Positions 8,649 through 17,166 of a stretch of DNA of 64,000 bases are shown piece by piece (positions within the stretch are counted from its first letter, which is position 1; every line of letters starts with the position of its first letter). Position numbers and translations under genes: made by a program. The notes beneath the pieces were generated by a model that saw nothing but the letters and a program-made list of their open reading frames with translations, had not been told where the DNA came from and ran no database searches. The stretch comes from Chryseobacterium wanjuense (lineage in GTDB: Bacteria; Bacteroidota; Bacteroidia; Flavobacteriales; Weeksellaceae). Location of the stretch: the NCBI RefSeq assembly GCF_900111495.1, contig NZ_FOIU01000004.1:124001-188000 (forward strand). Direction: 5' to 3'.

Positions 8649-8688
8649 ATTTTTTTTATGATTTATTTAACAATTGAGAATGAAACGG

Positions 8689-10350
8689 CTAAGCGGTTAC
8701 GGAATTGGTAATTTCAGTAAGGTTGATAATTTTATCTGCTCTCTGAGCGCTAGACTCTCTGTGTGTGATGATTATGGATGTTGCATTATGAATTTTCCTG
8801 TCGATATTTTCCAGGATATTTTGTTCCGTTTCGGTATCTAATGCAGATAGAGAATCGTCGAAAATAATAATATTAGGGTCTTTAATTAAGGCTCTTGCGA
8901 TACAAATCCTTTGTTTCTGACCTCCCGAAAGCATCACTCCACGCTCTCCAACCATGGTTTTGTATTGTTCTTTAAACTCAACAATATTTTTATCAACGTC
9001 GGCAATTCTTGCATATTCCACTACTTTTTCGTGCGTAGGTTTGTCGATGGCAAAACCGATATTATTTTCGATAGAATCGGAGAAAAGATAACTTTCCTGT
9101 GGAATATATCCGATAAAATTCCTGTAATTTTCGAGATTATGCTCTTTGAGATTGACGCCGTCAATTAAAATTTCCCCTTCAGTAGGGTCTATCAAACGGC
9201 ACAGAAGAAGGGCAATGGTAGACTTTCCGCTTCCGGTTTTTCCCATGATTGCTAAAGATTCTCCTGCTTTTATTGAAAAACTTAAATTATCAAGCGCTTT
9301 AATCCCTGTATTCGGGTAGACATAAGAAACATTTCTGAACTCAATATTTCCTTTAATAGGATAATTTTCAAAGTTTTTGTTAACGATCTCAGATTTTTTA
9401 TCCATAAATTCATTAATTCTCTGCATGGAAGCTTCCGCCCTTTGGTTCACGGAAGTTACCCAGCCTACCATTGAGAACGGGAAGATCAATGTATTGATGT
9501 ACATGAAGAAATCTGCAATTTTACCGATGCTTAGTTGTCCTGCAATATATTTTTCGCCGCCGATCCAGATGATGGCAACATTCAATAATCCGATTACGAA
9601 TAAAATAATGGTAAAGAAATATGCTTCAGTTTTCGCCAAATCAAGCGCTTTGTCCTGATAGTCGGTGACTTTTACACCGCAATTTTTTTTGATATAATTC
9701 TCTCTTGCGAAAAATTTTACCACACGGATACCGGAGAAACTATCTTGTACAAAAGTTGAAATGGCAGACTGGCTTTTCTGCATGATTTTCGACTTTTTAT
9801 TAATAATAGAACTTACTTTGTAGATAGCATACGATAAAATAGGAAGTGGCAACAACGTCCAAAGCGTCATTGAAACATCGGTTTTTATCATGTAAATTGC
9901 TGTGATCAGGACAAGGACAATCAGGTTGGCAACATACATGACGCCAGGTCCCAGATACATTCTTACTGCCACAACATCTTCACTGAGCCTGTTCATAAGA
10001 TCTCCGATGGTTGTCTGCTTGTAATCCGTTAATGATAAATCCTGATAATGTCTGTAAATTTTATTTTTAAGCTCATATTCGATTCTTCTGGATGCCACGA
10101 TGATGGTTTGTCGCATCATGAAGGTGAAAAATCCGGTCAGTAAAGAACATCCTACAATAATCCCAACATACATCAAGACCTGTTGATTGAAGCCTAAGTT
10201 TCCGTTCTTTGTAAGCTCGTCGACCGACTTACCCACGAACTGAACTTTATATATATTGAAAAAATTACTGGCAATAATAAATAACAGTCCCCAAAACAAC
10301 AATATTTTGTGCTTCCAAAAATAGGGGTTTAAGGTTTTTAGCGCTTTCAT
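8689..10350 (-). CDS. ABC transporter, fused permease and ATPase (exporter type)
   Basis: A 553-residue half-transporter of the multidrug/lipid exporter type that would act as a dimer in the inner membrane. The N-terminal half carries about six membrane helices (LLFWGLLFIIASNFF, MYVGIIVGCSLLTGFF and others). The ATPase half shows Walker A GKTGSGKST near residue 370, the Q-loop in FIGYIPQESYLFSD, signature LSGGQKQR near 475, Walker B IIIFDDSLSALD and the H-loop in IIITHRESS. Substrate cannot be told from sequence. It is divergently transcribed from nusB; a TAATTTTG box on the minus strand at 10367-10360 is a plausible promoter element. Confidence 0.9.
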   Translation of the reverse strand: MKALKTLNPYFWKHKILLFWGLLFIIASNFFNIYKVQFVGKSVDELTKNGNLGFNQQVLMYVGIIVGCSLLTGFFTFMMRQTIIVASRRIEYELKNKIYRHYQDLSLTDYKQTTIGDLMNRLSEDVVAVRMYLGPGVMYVANLIVLVLITAIYMIKTDVSMTLWTLLPLPILSYAIYKVSSIINKKSKIMQKSQSAISTFVQDSFSGIRVVKFFARENYIKKNCGVKVTDYQDKALDLAKTEAYFFTIILFVIGLLNVAIIWIGGEKYIAGQLSIGKIADFFMYINTLIFPFSMVGWVTSVNQRAEASMQRINEFMDKKSEIVNKNFENYPIKGNIEFRNVSYVYPNTGIKALDNLSFSIKAGESLAIMGKTGSGKSTIALLLCRLIDPTEGEILIDGVNLKEHNLENYRNFIGYIPQESYLFSDSIENNIGFAIDKPTHEKVVEYARIADVDKNIVEFKEQYKTMVGERGVMLSGGQKQRICIARALIKDPNIIIFDDSLSALDTETEQNILENIDRKIHNATSIIITHRESSAQRADKIINLTEITNSVTA

Positions 10351-10411
10351 AAAGTTTTACAAAATTACGAAAATGTAAGCAGACTACGAATTTCATAAAT
10401 TTTAAATTTCG

Positions 10412-10419
10412 TATCTTTG
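10412..10419 (+). promoter_or_regulatory. -7 promoter box of the nusB operon
   Basis: TATCTTTG, followed by CA, the common flavobacterial form. The best -33 candidate is TTTC at 10391-10394 with a 17-base spacer. The ATG of nusB is 22 bases after the box. Confidence 0.6.
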
Positions 10420-10441
10420 CACCCATAAAAAAGCTCTTTGA

Positions 10442-11347
10442 ATGTTAGGAAGACGACAAATCCGTGAAAAAGTAGTACAGACTGTGTATTCATACTACCA
10501 GAATCCTGTAAAGTTTGATGTTTTAGAGAAAAACATGTTTGCCGGAATAGAGAAAATCTATTATCTCTATATCTATCAGCTAAACTTTTTGGTGGCTCTG
10601 AAAGAATTGGCAGAGAATCAAATCGAGATCGGTAAAAATAAATATTTGAAAACCGATGCTGATATTAATCCTAATCAAAAATTCATCAACAACCAAGTTT
10701 TAATTAAGCTGGAGGAAAATCCTGAAAGATTGTTCTTCACAGGACAGCACAAGCAATTGAAATGGGATATGCACGATGATTTATTGGTGAAAACTTTCCA
10801 GAGAATCACTGCCGGAAAACGGTATCAGGATTTCATGAAACAGGATGGATATTCTTTTGAGGATGATCAGAAGTTTATCGGAAAATTATTTTTAAGATAT
10901 ATTGCTGAAAATGATGATTTCCACGACTATCTTGGTGACAAAGAACTTTCATGGTATGATGATATTCATATTGCCAATTCGATGGTACAGAAAACGATTG
11001 GTTTCCTGAAGGAAGATGAAGAAAGCAGAACTTTGATCAAAATGATTAAAGATGAAGATGATAAAGATTTTGCCGGGAAATTATTGAGAGATACTTTAAA
11101 CAACTGGGAAAACAACGAAAAGAAACTGGAAGAAAGACTGGAAAACTGGGATTTGGACAGAGTTTCTTTAATGGATAAAGTAATTTTATCAACGGCAATT
11201 TCGGAGCTTGACAATTTTCCTTTTACCCCTTCAAGAGTTATTATTAATGAATATATTGAGATTGCAAAAGTGTTTGCAACAGACCGTTCGAATATTTTCA
11301 TTAACGGAATTTTGGATAAATATTGTAAAGATCTAAATAGAATATAA
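10442..11347 (+). CDS. nusB: Transcription antitermination factor NusB
   Basis: RNA-binding factor that, with NusE (S10), supports antitermination of rRNA transcription. The start MLGRRQIREKVVQTVYSYYQ is typical, and the C-terminal third (from about residue 195) carries the conserved NusB core: VSLMDKVILSTAISELDNFPFTPSRVIINEYIEIAKVF ending in FINGILDKY. At 301 residues it is about twice the E. coli length because of a long insert between, as is common in Bacteroidota. It heads an operon with a DUF1573 lipoprotein (10-base gap) and yajC (4-base gap). Confidence 0.93.
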   Translation: MLGRRQIREKVVQTVYSYYQNPVKFDVLEKNMFAGIEKIYYLYIYQLNFLVALKELAENQIEIGKNKYLKTDADINPNQKFINNQVLIKLEENPERLFFTGQHKQLKWDMHDDLLVKTFQRITAGKRYQDFMKQDGYSFEDDQKFIGKLFLRYIAENDDFHDYLGDKELSWYDDIHIANSMVQKTIGFLKEDEESRTLIKMIKDEDDKDFAGKLLRDTLNNWENNEKKLEERLENWDLDRVSLMDKVILSTAISELDNFPFTPSRVIINEYIEIAKVFATDRSNIFINGILDKYCKDLNRI

Positions 11348-11357
11348 AGAATAAAAC

Positions 11358-11870
11358 ATGAAAAAGACGTTATCAATTATCGCTTTGTCTATCATAGGCT
11401 TTGGTTTGGTTTCTTGCAAAAAAGAAAACAAAGAAGTTCAAAGTACAGAATCTGCTACTACAGATTCTACTGCTGCGCCTACAGCTCCTGTTGCCGGAGA
11501 TTCTACTGCAACGACGGTTTCAGGTGAAACACCAGCTGCACCGGTTTCTAACCAGCCACTAACAACAATTGCTCTTTCTGAAAACAATTTCGATTTCGGA
11601 AACATCAAAAAAAGAGATAAAGTAGAGCACGTTTACGAAATTACAAACACAGGAACAAATCCGTTGGTAATTTCTGAGGTAAAACCCGGATGCGGATGTA
11701 CTGCTCCTGATTTTACAAAAGAGCCGATCATGCCTGGTAAAAAAGGAAAAATCACGTTACATTTCGATTCTTCAAACTTCGATGGAAATGTTCAGAAGTA
11801 TGCTGATGTTTTTGCTAACGTAGAAAAGGCACCGATTAAATTAACATTCACTGCGAATATTCAACCATAA
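11358..11870 (+). CDS. DUF1573 domain lipoprotein
   Basis: A 170-residue lipoprotein: signal peptide with lipobox ending at Cys20 (GFGLVSC), a Ser/Thr/Ala/Pro-rich linker to about residue 70, and a DUF1573 Ig-like domain from about 75 to the end (NNFDFGNIKKRDKVEHVYEITNTG, then EVKPGCGCTAPDF). The GCGC pair is characteristic of the domain. The role is unknown. The gene sits between nusB and yajC, a frequent flavobacterial order, so co-transcription is likely. Confidence 0.9.
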   Translation: MKKTLSIIALSIIGFGLVSCKKENKEVQSTESATTDSTAAPTAPVAGDSTATTVSGETPAAPVSNQPLTTIALSENNFDFGNIKKRDKVEHVYEITNTGTNPLVISEVKPGCGCTAPDFTKEPIMPGKKGKITLHFDSSNFDGNVQKYADVFANVEKAPIKLTFTANIQP

Positions 11871-11874
11871 TATA

Positions 11875-12255
11875 ATGAATATACTAACAATATTTTTACA
11901 GGCACCCGGTCAGGGAGGAAATTCTTCCATGATGCTGATCATGATGGGTGTAATGTTTGTGGGGTTTTATTTTTTAATGATAAGACCACAAATGAAAAAA
12001 CAGAAACAGGAGAAAAACTTCCAGGAAACCCTTAAAGTAGGAACAAGAGTTGTCCTTACTTCAGGTCTTCACGGAAGAATTGCTCAGGTTCAGGATGATG
12101 GTTTTGTTATTGAAACATTATCCGGGAAATTAAAATTCGAAAAAGCAGCTGTTTCAAGAGAATTTACAGAAGCCCGTTTCGGAGATAAAGCAAAAGCTGC
12201 GGAAAAAACAGCAGATAAAGCTACTGACAAAAAAGAAATCGAAGAGAAAAACTAA
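11875..12255 (+). CDS. yajC: Preprotein translocase subunit YajC
   Basis: Small SecDF-associated inner-membrane protein. The 126-residue product has one membrane helix near residues 18-36 (MLIMMGVMFVGFYFLMIRPQMKKQKQ), then the YajC core LKVGTRVVLTSGLHGRIAQVQDDGFVIE, and a Lys/Ala/Asp-rich C-terminal tail. The MIRPQ-KKQK motif after the helix is diagnostic. It starts four bases after the DUF1573 stop and ends the nusB operon in front of a strong hairpin. Confidence 0.95.
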   Translation: MNILTIFLQAPGQGGNSSMMLIMMGVMFVGFYFLMIRPQMKKQKQEKNFQETLKVGTRVVLTSGLHGRIAQVQDDGFVIETLSGKLKFEKAAVSREFTEARFGDKAKAAEKTADKATDKKEIEEKN

Positions 12256-12278
12256 TTTTTCTTTTTTGAAGATATTTC

Positions 12279-12320
12279 GTTTCGGCGGGGTGAGCAAAGC
12301 TCACCCCGCCGAAACTTTTT
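12279..12320 (+). terminator. Long GC-rich terminator hairpin after yajC
   Basis: A perfect 17-bp stem (arm GTTTCGGCGGGGTGAGC at 12279-12295, complementary arm at 12299-12315) with a three-base AAA loop, followed by TTTTT. It is much more GC-rich than the surroundings and probably terminates the nusB-DUF1573-yajC operon. Confidence 0.8.
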
Positions 12321-12355
12321 ATATAATCATATAATTTGTGTTCTTCGTGAAAAAA

Positions 12356-12386
12356 TTTGTGAAATTTGTGGTTTACTCTATCTTTG
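12356..12386 (+). promoter_or_regulatory. Promoter of the SDR gene
   Basis: TTTG at 12356-12359, a 19-base spacer and TATCTTTG at 12379-12386. The ATG at 12391 follows after only four bases, so the mRNA is probably leaderless or nearly so. Confidence 0.7.
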
Positions 12387-12390
12387 CCCC

Positions 12391-13122
12391 ATGAATCAAA
12401 ACACAAACAAAACCGTTCTCATTCTGGGTGCCAATTCCGATGTTGCCAAACAATGTATCAAACAATATATTGAAAAGGATTTTTCTGTAATTGCGGCTTC
12501 AAGAAATACACAATCTCTGGAAGATTTTATCGGCCAAAATAATCTTCATTCAAAAGTTACGGTTTTACATTTTGATTCTGTTGATTTCGATTCACACCAA
12601 AAATTTTACAACGAACTTCCTGTGAAACCTCATCTTGTAGTATATGCTGCAGGATTTTTAGTTGATAACGAAAAAGCATTGAGAGATTTTAAAGGTACTC
12701 AACAAATGATGCTGGTGAATTATATGGGGGCGGTTTCCATCTTAAATATTATTGCGACAGATGAAAGTAATAAAAACTTAGAAAGGATCATTGGGTTATC
12801 CTCACTTTCAGGCGTTCGAGGTCGAAAAAGTAACTTTGTTTACGGAAGCACAAAAGCGGCTTTTACTACTTATCTAGCAGGTTTGAGACAAGAACTGGCT
12901 TCAAGAGATATTAAGGTTAATGCTTTAGTTATTGGTTATATCAGAACAAAAATCAATGAAGGTTTACAGTTGAATGAGTCTTTAATAATGGAGCCGGATT
13001 ATGTTGCAAAATTCATTGTCAATGCCGGGAATTCTTTTACCATTGTTCCGAATTTTAAGTGGAAAATGATTTATTTGATTTTGAAAATTTTGCCGGAGAG
13101 TTTGGTCGCGAAACTTCCTTAA
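12391..13122 (+). CDS. SDR-family NAD(P)-dependent oxidoreductase
   Basis: A 243-residue short-chain dehydrogenase/reductase. The nucleotide-binding region is at the N-terminus (VLILGANSDVAKQCI, residues 9-23), NAG-like strand VVYAAGFL near 88, and the catalytic Tyr-Lys pair in VYGSTKAAF near residues 151 and 155, preceded by a serine in SSLSGVRG. The glycine motif is GANSDVA rather than the more common GxxxGxG, as in related oxidoreductases that act on sugar or lipid intermediates. Substrate is not evident. It is flanked by an operon terminator upstream and converges on ligD. Confidence 0.88.
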   Translation: MNQNTNKTVLILGANSDVAKQCIKQYIEKDFSVIAASRNTQSLEDFIGQNNLHSKVTVLHFDSVDFDSHQKFYNELPVKPHLVVYAAGFLVDNEKALRDFKGTQQMMLVNYMGAVSILNIIATDESNKNLERIIGLSSLSGVRGRKSNFVYGSTKAAFTTYLAGLRQELASRDIKVNALVIGYIRTKINEGLQLNESLIMEPDYVAKFIVNAGNSFTIVPNFKWKMIYLILKILPESLVAKLP

Positions 13123-13172
13123 TTTGTATAAAAATATGTAGTTTTGTCAAAAGAACTTAGCATTAAAAAATA

Positions 13173-15056
13173 TTATTCACCTCCCTGCAACAATTCCAAC
13201 GCCTTCATCATATCAATTCCCTTTCCCAAAACAGGCTTAAACAAATCCCCCTTTTCCTTAATTCTATCCAACGCATTATGAATATTAAAATCCGTAGGTT
13301 TTAAACCGGGTTTTAATTCTTCCCATTCCAACGGCATGGAAACAGAAGCTCCCTCTTTTGGTCGTAAACTGTAAGCGCTGGCCAACGTCTGTCCGGTTCT
13401 GTTTTGAAGATAATCGAGATAGATTTTTTTATCATCTCTTTTCTGCAAGCTTCTTTCTAAAGTGGTGATTTGCGGTAACTTTTCATTAACCTGCTTCATC
13501 AGAATATGAGCAAAATCTTTCACCTGGTTAAAATCATATTTTCCACCCATCGGAATGTAAATGTGGATTCCCGTGCTACCGGAAGTTTTGCAATAGCCTT
13601 GAATTTTAATGGATTTTAAAACTTCATTCACCTGCAAAGCCGTTTCAATGACATCATCATAAGTGTTTTTCTTGGAAGGGTCAAGATCCAGAACCAAAAA
13701 ATCAGGATGTTCCAGGTCAGGAAGCGATGAGTTCCACGGATTTAAATCGATACAGCCCAGATTGTTGAGATAAGCCAAAGTCGCCTTGTCGTTACAGTAA
13801 ATATAATCGATGTATTTATCGTTCGATTCCGAATAAACCTGCGTCGTTTTTATCCAGTCGGGAATATTATCGCTTGCATCTTTCTGATAAAAGCTTTGCT
13901 CTTCAATTCCATTCGGAAAACGGTTTAACGAAAGCGGACGGTTTTTCAAATGCGGCAGAATGTAATCTGCGACGGATTGGTAATAATCGACCACATTACC
14001 TTTTGTTATACTATCTTTCGGGAAGTAGATTTTGTCCTGATTGGTCAGTTTTACTGTATGTTTATTTAAGGTGATTTCCTTTTCTTTTTCGGAAGATTTT
14101 GTACTTTTTGGGGGAGTTTTAGCTTTCATTTCTTTAGGTTTTTCATTAATTTTACTCTTTTCACTCGAATCTGCAATTTCTTCAGGATTTTTATCTTCAC
14201 GGATGGCTACAAAAACCGGGTGCCGGAAAATTCCGTCTTTGGTAATTTCAGAATATTTTATTTCGCACACCAGCTCAGGCTTCGTCCATGTTACGGGCAT
14301 ATTGGTTTTCGGCTTATTTTCAAACGGGGAAGTTTTTACCGCTAATTTCTTAAGCCTTTCATACATTTCATTTAAGGATGTTTTATTAAAACCGGTTCCT
14401 GTATGTCCTGCATAAATCAGCTTTTCATCAATATATTTTCCTAAAATCAACGCCCCGAAACCTTCTCTGGAACCTCGAGGTTCTGTAAAACCACAGATGA
14501 TGACTTCTTCGGTATTGGTAAATTTTATTTTCAGCCAGTCGGAAGTTCTGTGATTTTCAATATACAGGCTGTCTGCTTTTTTGGCGATCATTCCTTCGAG
14601 TTGCATTTTTTTCATCTGTTCAAAAAAATCGATGCCTTTTTCGGGAATATGATCACAGTATTTGATCACATCAGTTTCAACTAAAGCTTCTTTTAAAAGT
14701 TCTTTTCGTTGAATTAAAGGAAGTTCTTCAGTAGGATGACCATTGAGCCAGAGAATGTCAAAAACGTGATACACTAAGGCTAAATTAGGGTTATCTCCAA
14801 TCTGTTGTAATAACTGGAAATTAGGCCTTCCGTTTTCGTCATACGCCACAATTTCACCATCCAGAATCATTTTGTGTTTTTGATTTTTGAAATCCTGCGA
14901 TACTTTATCAAATTTTGATAAAAAAGAAATTCCGTTTCGGGAGTAGAAGAGGGGCTGATCTTTGCTAAGATCGGCAATAGCGCGATAACCATCCCATTTT
15001 ATTTCGAAAACCCAGTCTTCATCATCAAAAGCTTTTTCGTAAGATTTGGCGAGCAT
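13173..15056 (-). CDS. ligD: DNA ligase D, ATP-dependent ligase and primase/polymerase part
   Basis: Joins double-strand breaks with Ku in bacterial NHEJ. The 627-residue ORF has an ATP-dependent ligase domain (adenylated Lys20 in EIKWDGYR, then DGEIVAYD, EGMIAKK and DWLKIK, followed by the OB fold to about residue 290), a Lys/Pro/Ser linker to about 330, and a LigD polymerase/primase domain (VLDLDPSK near 450-457, TSGSTGIHIYIPM near 492). Domain order PE-ligase-polymerase fits other LigD forms once the upstream phosphoesterase ORF is added. The frame is open upstream of the ATG through ...NFIKPMLAK back past a nine-A run, which strongly suggests that the gene is the 3' part of one split ligD. 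Confidence 0.93.
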   Translation of the reverse strand: MLAKSYEKAFDDEDWVFEIKWDGYRAIADLSKDQPLFYSRNGISFLSKFDKVSQDFKNQKHKMILDGEIVAYDENGRPNFQLLQQIGDNPNLALVYHVFDILWLNGHPTEELPLIQRKELLKEALVETDVIKYCDHIPEKGIDFFEQMKKMQLEGMIAKKADSLYIENHRTSDWLKIKFTNTEEVIICGFTEPRGSREGFGALILGKYIDEKLIYAGHTGTGFNKTSLNEMYERLKKLAVKTSPFENKPKTNMPVTWTKPELVCEIKYSEITKDGIFRHPVFVAIREDKNPEEIADSSEKSKINEKPKEMKAKTPPKSTKSSEKEKEITLNKHTVKLTNQDKIYFPKDSITKGNVVDYYQSVADYILPHLKNRPLSLNRFPNGIEEQSFYQKDASDNIPDWIKTTQVYSESNDKYIDYIYCNDKATLAYLNNLGCIDLNPWNSSLPDLEHPDFLVLDLDPSKKNTYDDVIETALQVNEVLKSIKIQGYCKTSGSTGIHIYIPMGGKYDFNQVKDFAHILMKQVNEKLPQITTLERSLQKRDDKKIYLDYLQNRTGQTLASAYSLRPKEGASVSMPLEWEELKPGLKPTDFNIHNALDRIKEKGDLFKPVLGKGIDMMKALELLQGGE

Positions 15057-15130
15057 GGGCTTAATGAAATTCTTTAGTTTTTTTTCGTCAACTAAAGAAT
15101 TGAATCGTTGAAATCGTGGTTTTGTGTCTG

Positions 15131-15733
15131 TTATGACTTCTTTTTGCTGCTTTTTAGGCTTTTTTTTTCCTCTAAAAATTTGGTGACCTGAGAATTTTTG
15201 GCGGTATTTTCTTCTGCATCATAATTTTCTTCTGCAAAATCATCTTTATGTTTAATGAGCAGCCAAGAATTATTTTCGGCATTTTTCATTTTAACCAAGG
15301 CAAATTCACCTTTTAATTTTTTTCCGTGTAAAATGAATTTTAACGAACCGGCTTTTAATTCTTTCAACAATTCTTTTTCGTCAGAAAGTTTAGAATTTTC
15401 GTCCAATGGTTCGTAGGTTCCGCTGTCCCAGATTTCCACCTGTCCGGCTCCATAATTTCCTTCGGGAATATTTCCTTCAAAATCTTTGTAATCGTAAGGA
15501 TGATCTTCCACCATCATCGCCAGACGTTTGTCTTTCGGATCCAATGACGGACCTTTCGGAACGGCCCAGCTTTTCAGAACGCCTTCCATTTCCAACCTGA
15601 AATCATAGTGAAGCCGCGATGCAGCATGCCTTTGAATCACAAAAATAAGTTTGTCTTTGCTTTTTTTTGTCTTTCCTTGCGGTTCGCTGGTTTCGTCGAA
15701 TTTCCTTTTTTCGTTATAATCTTTAAGAGCCAT
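15131..15733 (-). CDS. ligD: LigD 3'-phosphoesterase domain, separated from the ligase by a frameshift
   Basis: The 200-residue ORF is the PE domain that trims 3' ends in NHEJ. Conserved signatures are FVIQRHAASRLHYDFRLE, WAVPKGPS, MVEDHPYDYKDFEG and IPEGNYGAGQVEIWD, containing the metal and phosphate ligand histidines. It ends in a short Lys/Ser tail right after a run of nine A on the coding strand (plus-strand T 15160-15168). A -1 shift there continues into the ligase frame without a stop, giving one protein of about 853 residues. The ATG overlaps the Ku stop (TAATG), so translation is coupled to Ku. Real mutation, programmed slippage and sequencing error remain open. Confidence 0.88.
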   Translation of the reverse strand: MALKDYNEKRKFDETSEPQGKTKKSKDKLIFVIQRHAASRLHYDFRLEMEGVLKSWAVPKGPSLDPKDKRLAMMVEDHPYDYKDFEGNIPEGNYGAGQVEIWDSGTYEPLDENSKLSDEKELLKELKAGSLKFILHGKKLKGEFALVKMKNAENNSWLLIKHKDDFAEENYDAEENTAKNSQVTKFLEEKKSLKSSKKKS

Positions 15734-16518
15734 TACGATGCATTTTTAGATTTGGGAGTTTGTAAACTGGCTTTCAATTGTGCCATCAGGTCAATCACTT
15801 TACCTTCTTTTGCAGGTTCGGCTTTTTTAGCTTTTACACCTTTACCTTTAGCTTTTTGTTTGATTATTTTTAGTAAAGATTCGGTGTAAGTATCTTTATA
15901 CATTTCGGGATCGAATTCTTGGGAAAGCTGTTCTATAAGGCTTATTGCCATTTTGAGTTCGGCAGGTTTCGGAGCTTTTTTGGCCGGAATTTTCAGGTCT
16001 TTATAATCTCTGATTTCCTGGGCAAATCTTAATCTGTTTAAAATCAAAACATCATCATTGTACGGACGGATCATTCCGATCGCTTCACTTTCACGAAGAA
16101 CGAATGTTCCGACTCCTACCATTTCTGTTTCAGATAAGGCTTTTAACAACAGTCTGTAGGCATTTTCGCCATTTTTCTGAGGTTCCAGATAATAAGGATT
16201 TTCAAAATAAACGGAATCTACTTCCACTTCTTTTACAAACTGATCGATAGAAAGTATTTTTGATTTTTCGGGGCTTGCCGCCTCATAATCTTCTTCTTCA
16301 AGAATGATGTATTTATCGTCCATGAGATAACCTTTTACAATGTTTTCCCATTTTACTTCTTTCCCTGTTTTTTCGTTGACTCTTTTGAATTTAATATTAG
16401 AAAAATCGGATTTATCAAGCATATCCAAATCCAACTTGCTGGTTTCTGTGGCGGAATAAATCTTTACAGGGATATTGACTAAACCAAAGCCAATGGCGCC
16501 GTTCCAAATTGCTTTCAT
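15733..16518 (-). CDS. ku: Non-homologous end-joining protein Ku
   Basis: Homodimeric ring that binds DNA ends and recruits LigD. The 261-residue protein begins MKAIWNGAIGFGLVNIPVKIY, the classic bacterial Ku start, and includes GKEVKWENIVKGY, VDSVYFENPYYLEP and YRLLLKALSETEMVGVGTFVLRESEAIGMIRP. A Lys-rich C-terminal tail follows the core, as expected for DNA binding and LigD contact. The gene is directly upstream of the LigD phosphoesterase ORF, with which its stop codon overlaps by one base, so Ku and LigD form one minus-strand operon. Confidence 0.96.
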   Translation of the reverse strand: MKAIWNGAIGFGLVNIPVKIYSATETSKLDLDMLDKSDFSNIKFKRVNEKTGKEVKWENIVKGYLMDDKYIILEEEDYEAASPEKSKILSIDQFVKEVEVDSVYFENPYYLEPQKNGENAYRLLLKALSETEMVGVGTFVLRESEAIGMIRPYNDDVLILNRLRFAQEIRDYKDLKIPAKKAPKPAELKMAISLIEQLSQEFDPEMYKDTYTESLLKIIKQKAKGKGVKAKKAEPAKEGKVIDLMAQLKASLQTPKSKNAS

Positions 16519-16578
16519 TGTCTTACGTTTTGTGTAAGAGCGTGCAATGATTGTGCCGTTGAAAATGAAAATTAATAA

Positions 16579-17121
16579 TTAAACTGCTTTAAAATGTGAT
16601 TTATTCTTAAGGTAATCTATGGTTTTGTTGAAATTTTCTTCGTCGATATTGGCTTTGTCTAAAATGAAATTCATATATGGAGAGACTGTGATATATAAAT
16701 ATTGATCGTCTAGAAGACAATAGCTAATAGTCTCCCAGTTAAATTTAAAATCTGATTTATAGTTTTTGAACCTGAAATAGGTAGGGGTAAATTCCCAAAT
16801 CACATCTTTTGAATTTGTTGTAAGATCTTTAATTTCCTTATCAAGTAAAGTGTTTAATTTCTCTTTCTGCTTTCTATATATTGAGCGATAATTGATAAAT
16901 ATTGAAATATACATTAAGCCCAATCCTGCAAAAAAATAACCTAGATGTTCTTTATAAAACAACATGAAACCCGCTAACAGAAGAAAGAAAACAGTCCAAA
17001 AAAGATTTTTATTGTTTTTTTTCAAATTATTTTCCCAAATTCTTTTGAATTCGTATTGATTGATTTGCCTTAAAATTTGTTCTGAATTTGGAGTATTGTA
17101 GGTCAGAATTTCTTCAGTCAT
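16579..17121 (-). CDS. YcxB-like membrane protein
   Basis: A 180-residue protein with two adjacent hydrophobic segments near residues 42-56 and 61-77, and a soluble C-terminal part including WEFTPTYFRFKNYKSDFKFNWETISYCLLDDQYLYI. This layout (two helices, then a strand-rich domain with a W-E-x-I/T pattern) resembles the YcxB family, whose function is unknown; the match is by eye and moderate. It lies between Ku and aspS on the minus strand, separated from aspS by a terminator, so it is probably transcribed separately. Confidence 0.65.
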   Translation of the reverse strand: MTEEILTYNTPNSEQILRQINQYEFKRIWENNLKKNNKNLFWTVFFLLLAGFMLFYKEHLGYFFAGLGLMYISIFINYRSIYRKQKEKLNTLLDKEIKDLTTNSKDVIWEFTPTYFRFKNYKSDFKFNWETISYCLLDDQYLYITVSPYMNFILDKANIDEENFNKTIDYLKNKSHFKAV

Positions 17122-17134
17122 GATATTTTTAATT

Positions 17135-17160
17135 AAAAAAAGCGGAGAAAAATCTCCGCT
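17135..17160 (-). terminator. Terminator after aspS
   Basis: On the minus strand the stem AGCGGAGA / TCTCCGCT with a four-base loop is followed by seven T residues, six bases after the aspS stop. Confidence 0.85.
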
Positions 17161-17166
17161 CTAAAT

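Noticed and set aside
10966..11376. 136-codon open frame on the minus strand inside nusB
   Set aside because: Antisense to the most conserved part of NusB, Ser/Leu-rich with no domain-like order; coding evidence is on the plus strand.
13173..16518. Ku-LigD as a possible phage or island
   Set aside because: No integrase, att site or phage gene is close, and such NHEJ operons occur in chromosomes of Flavobacteria.
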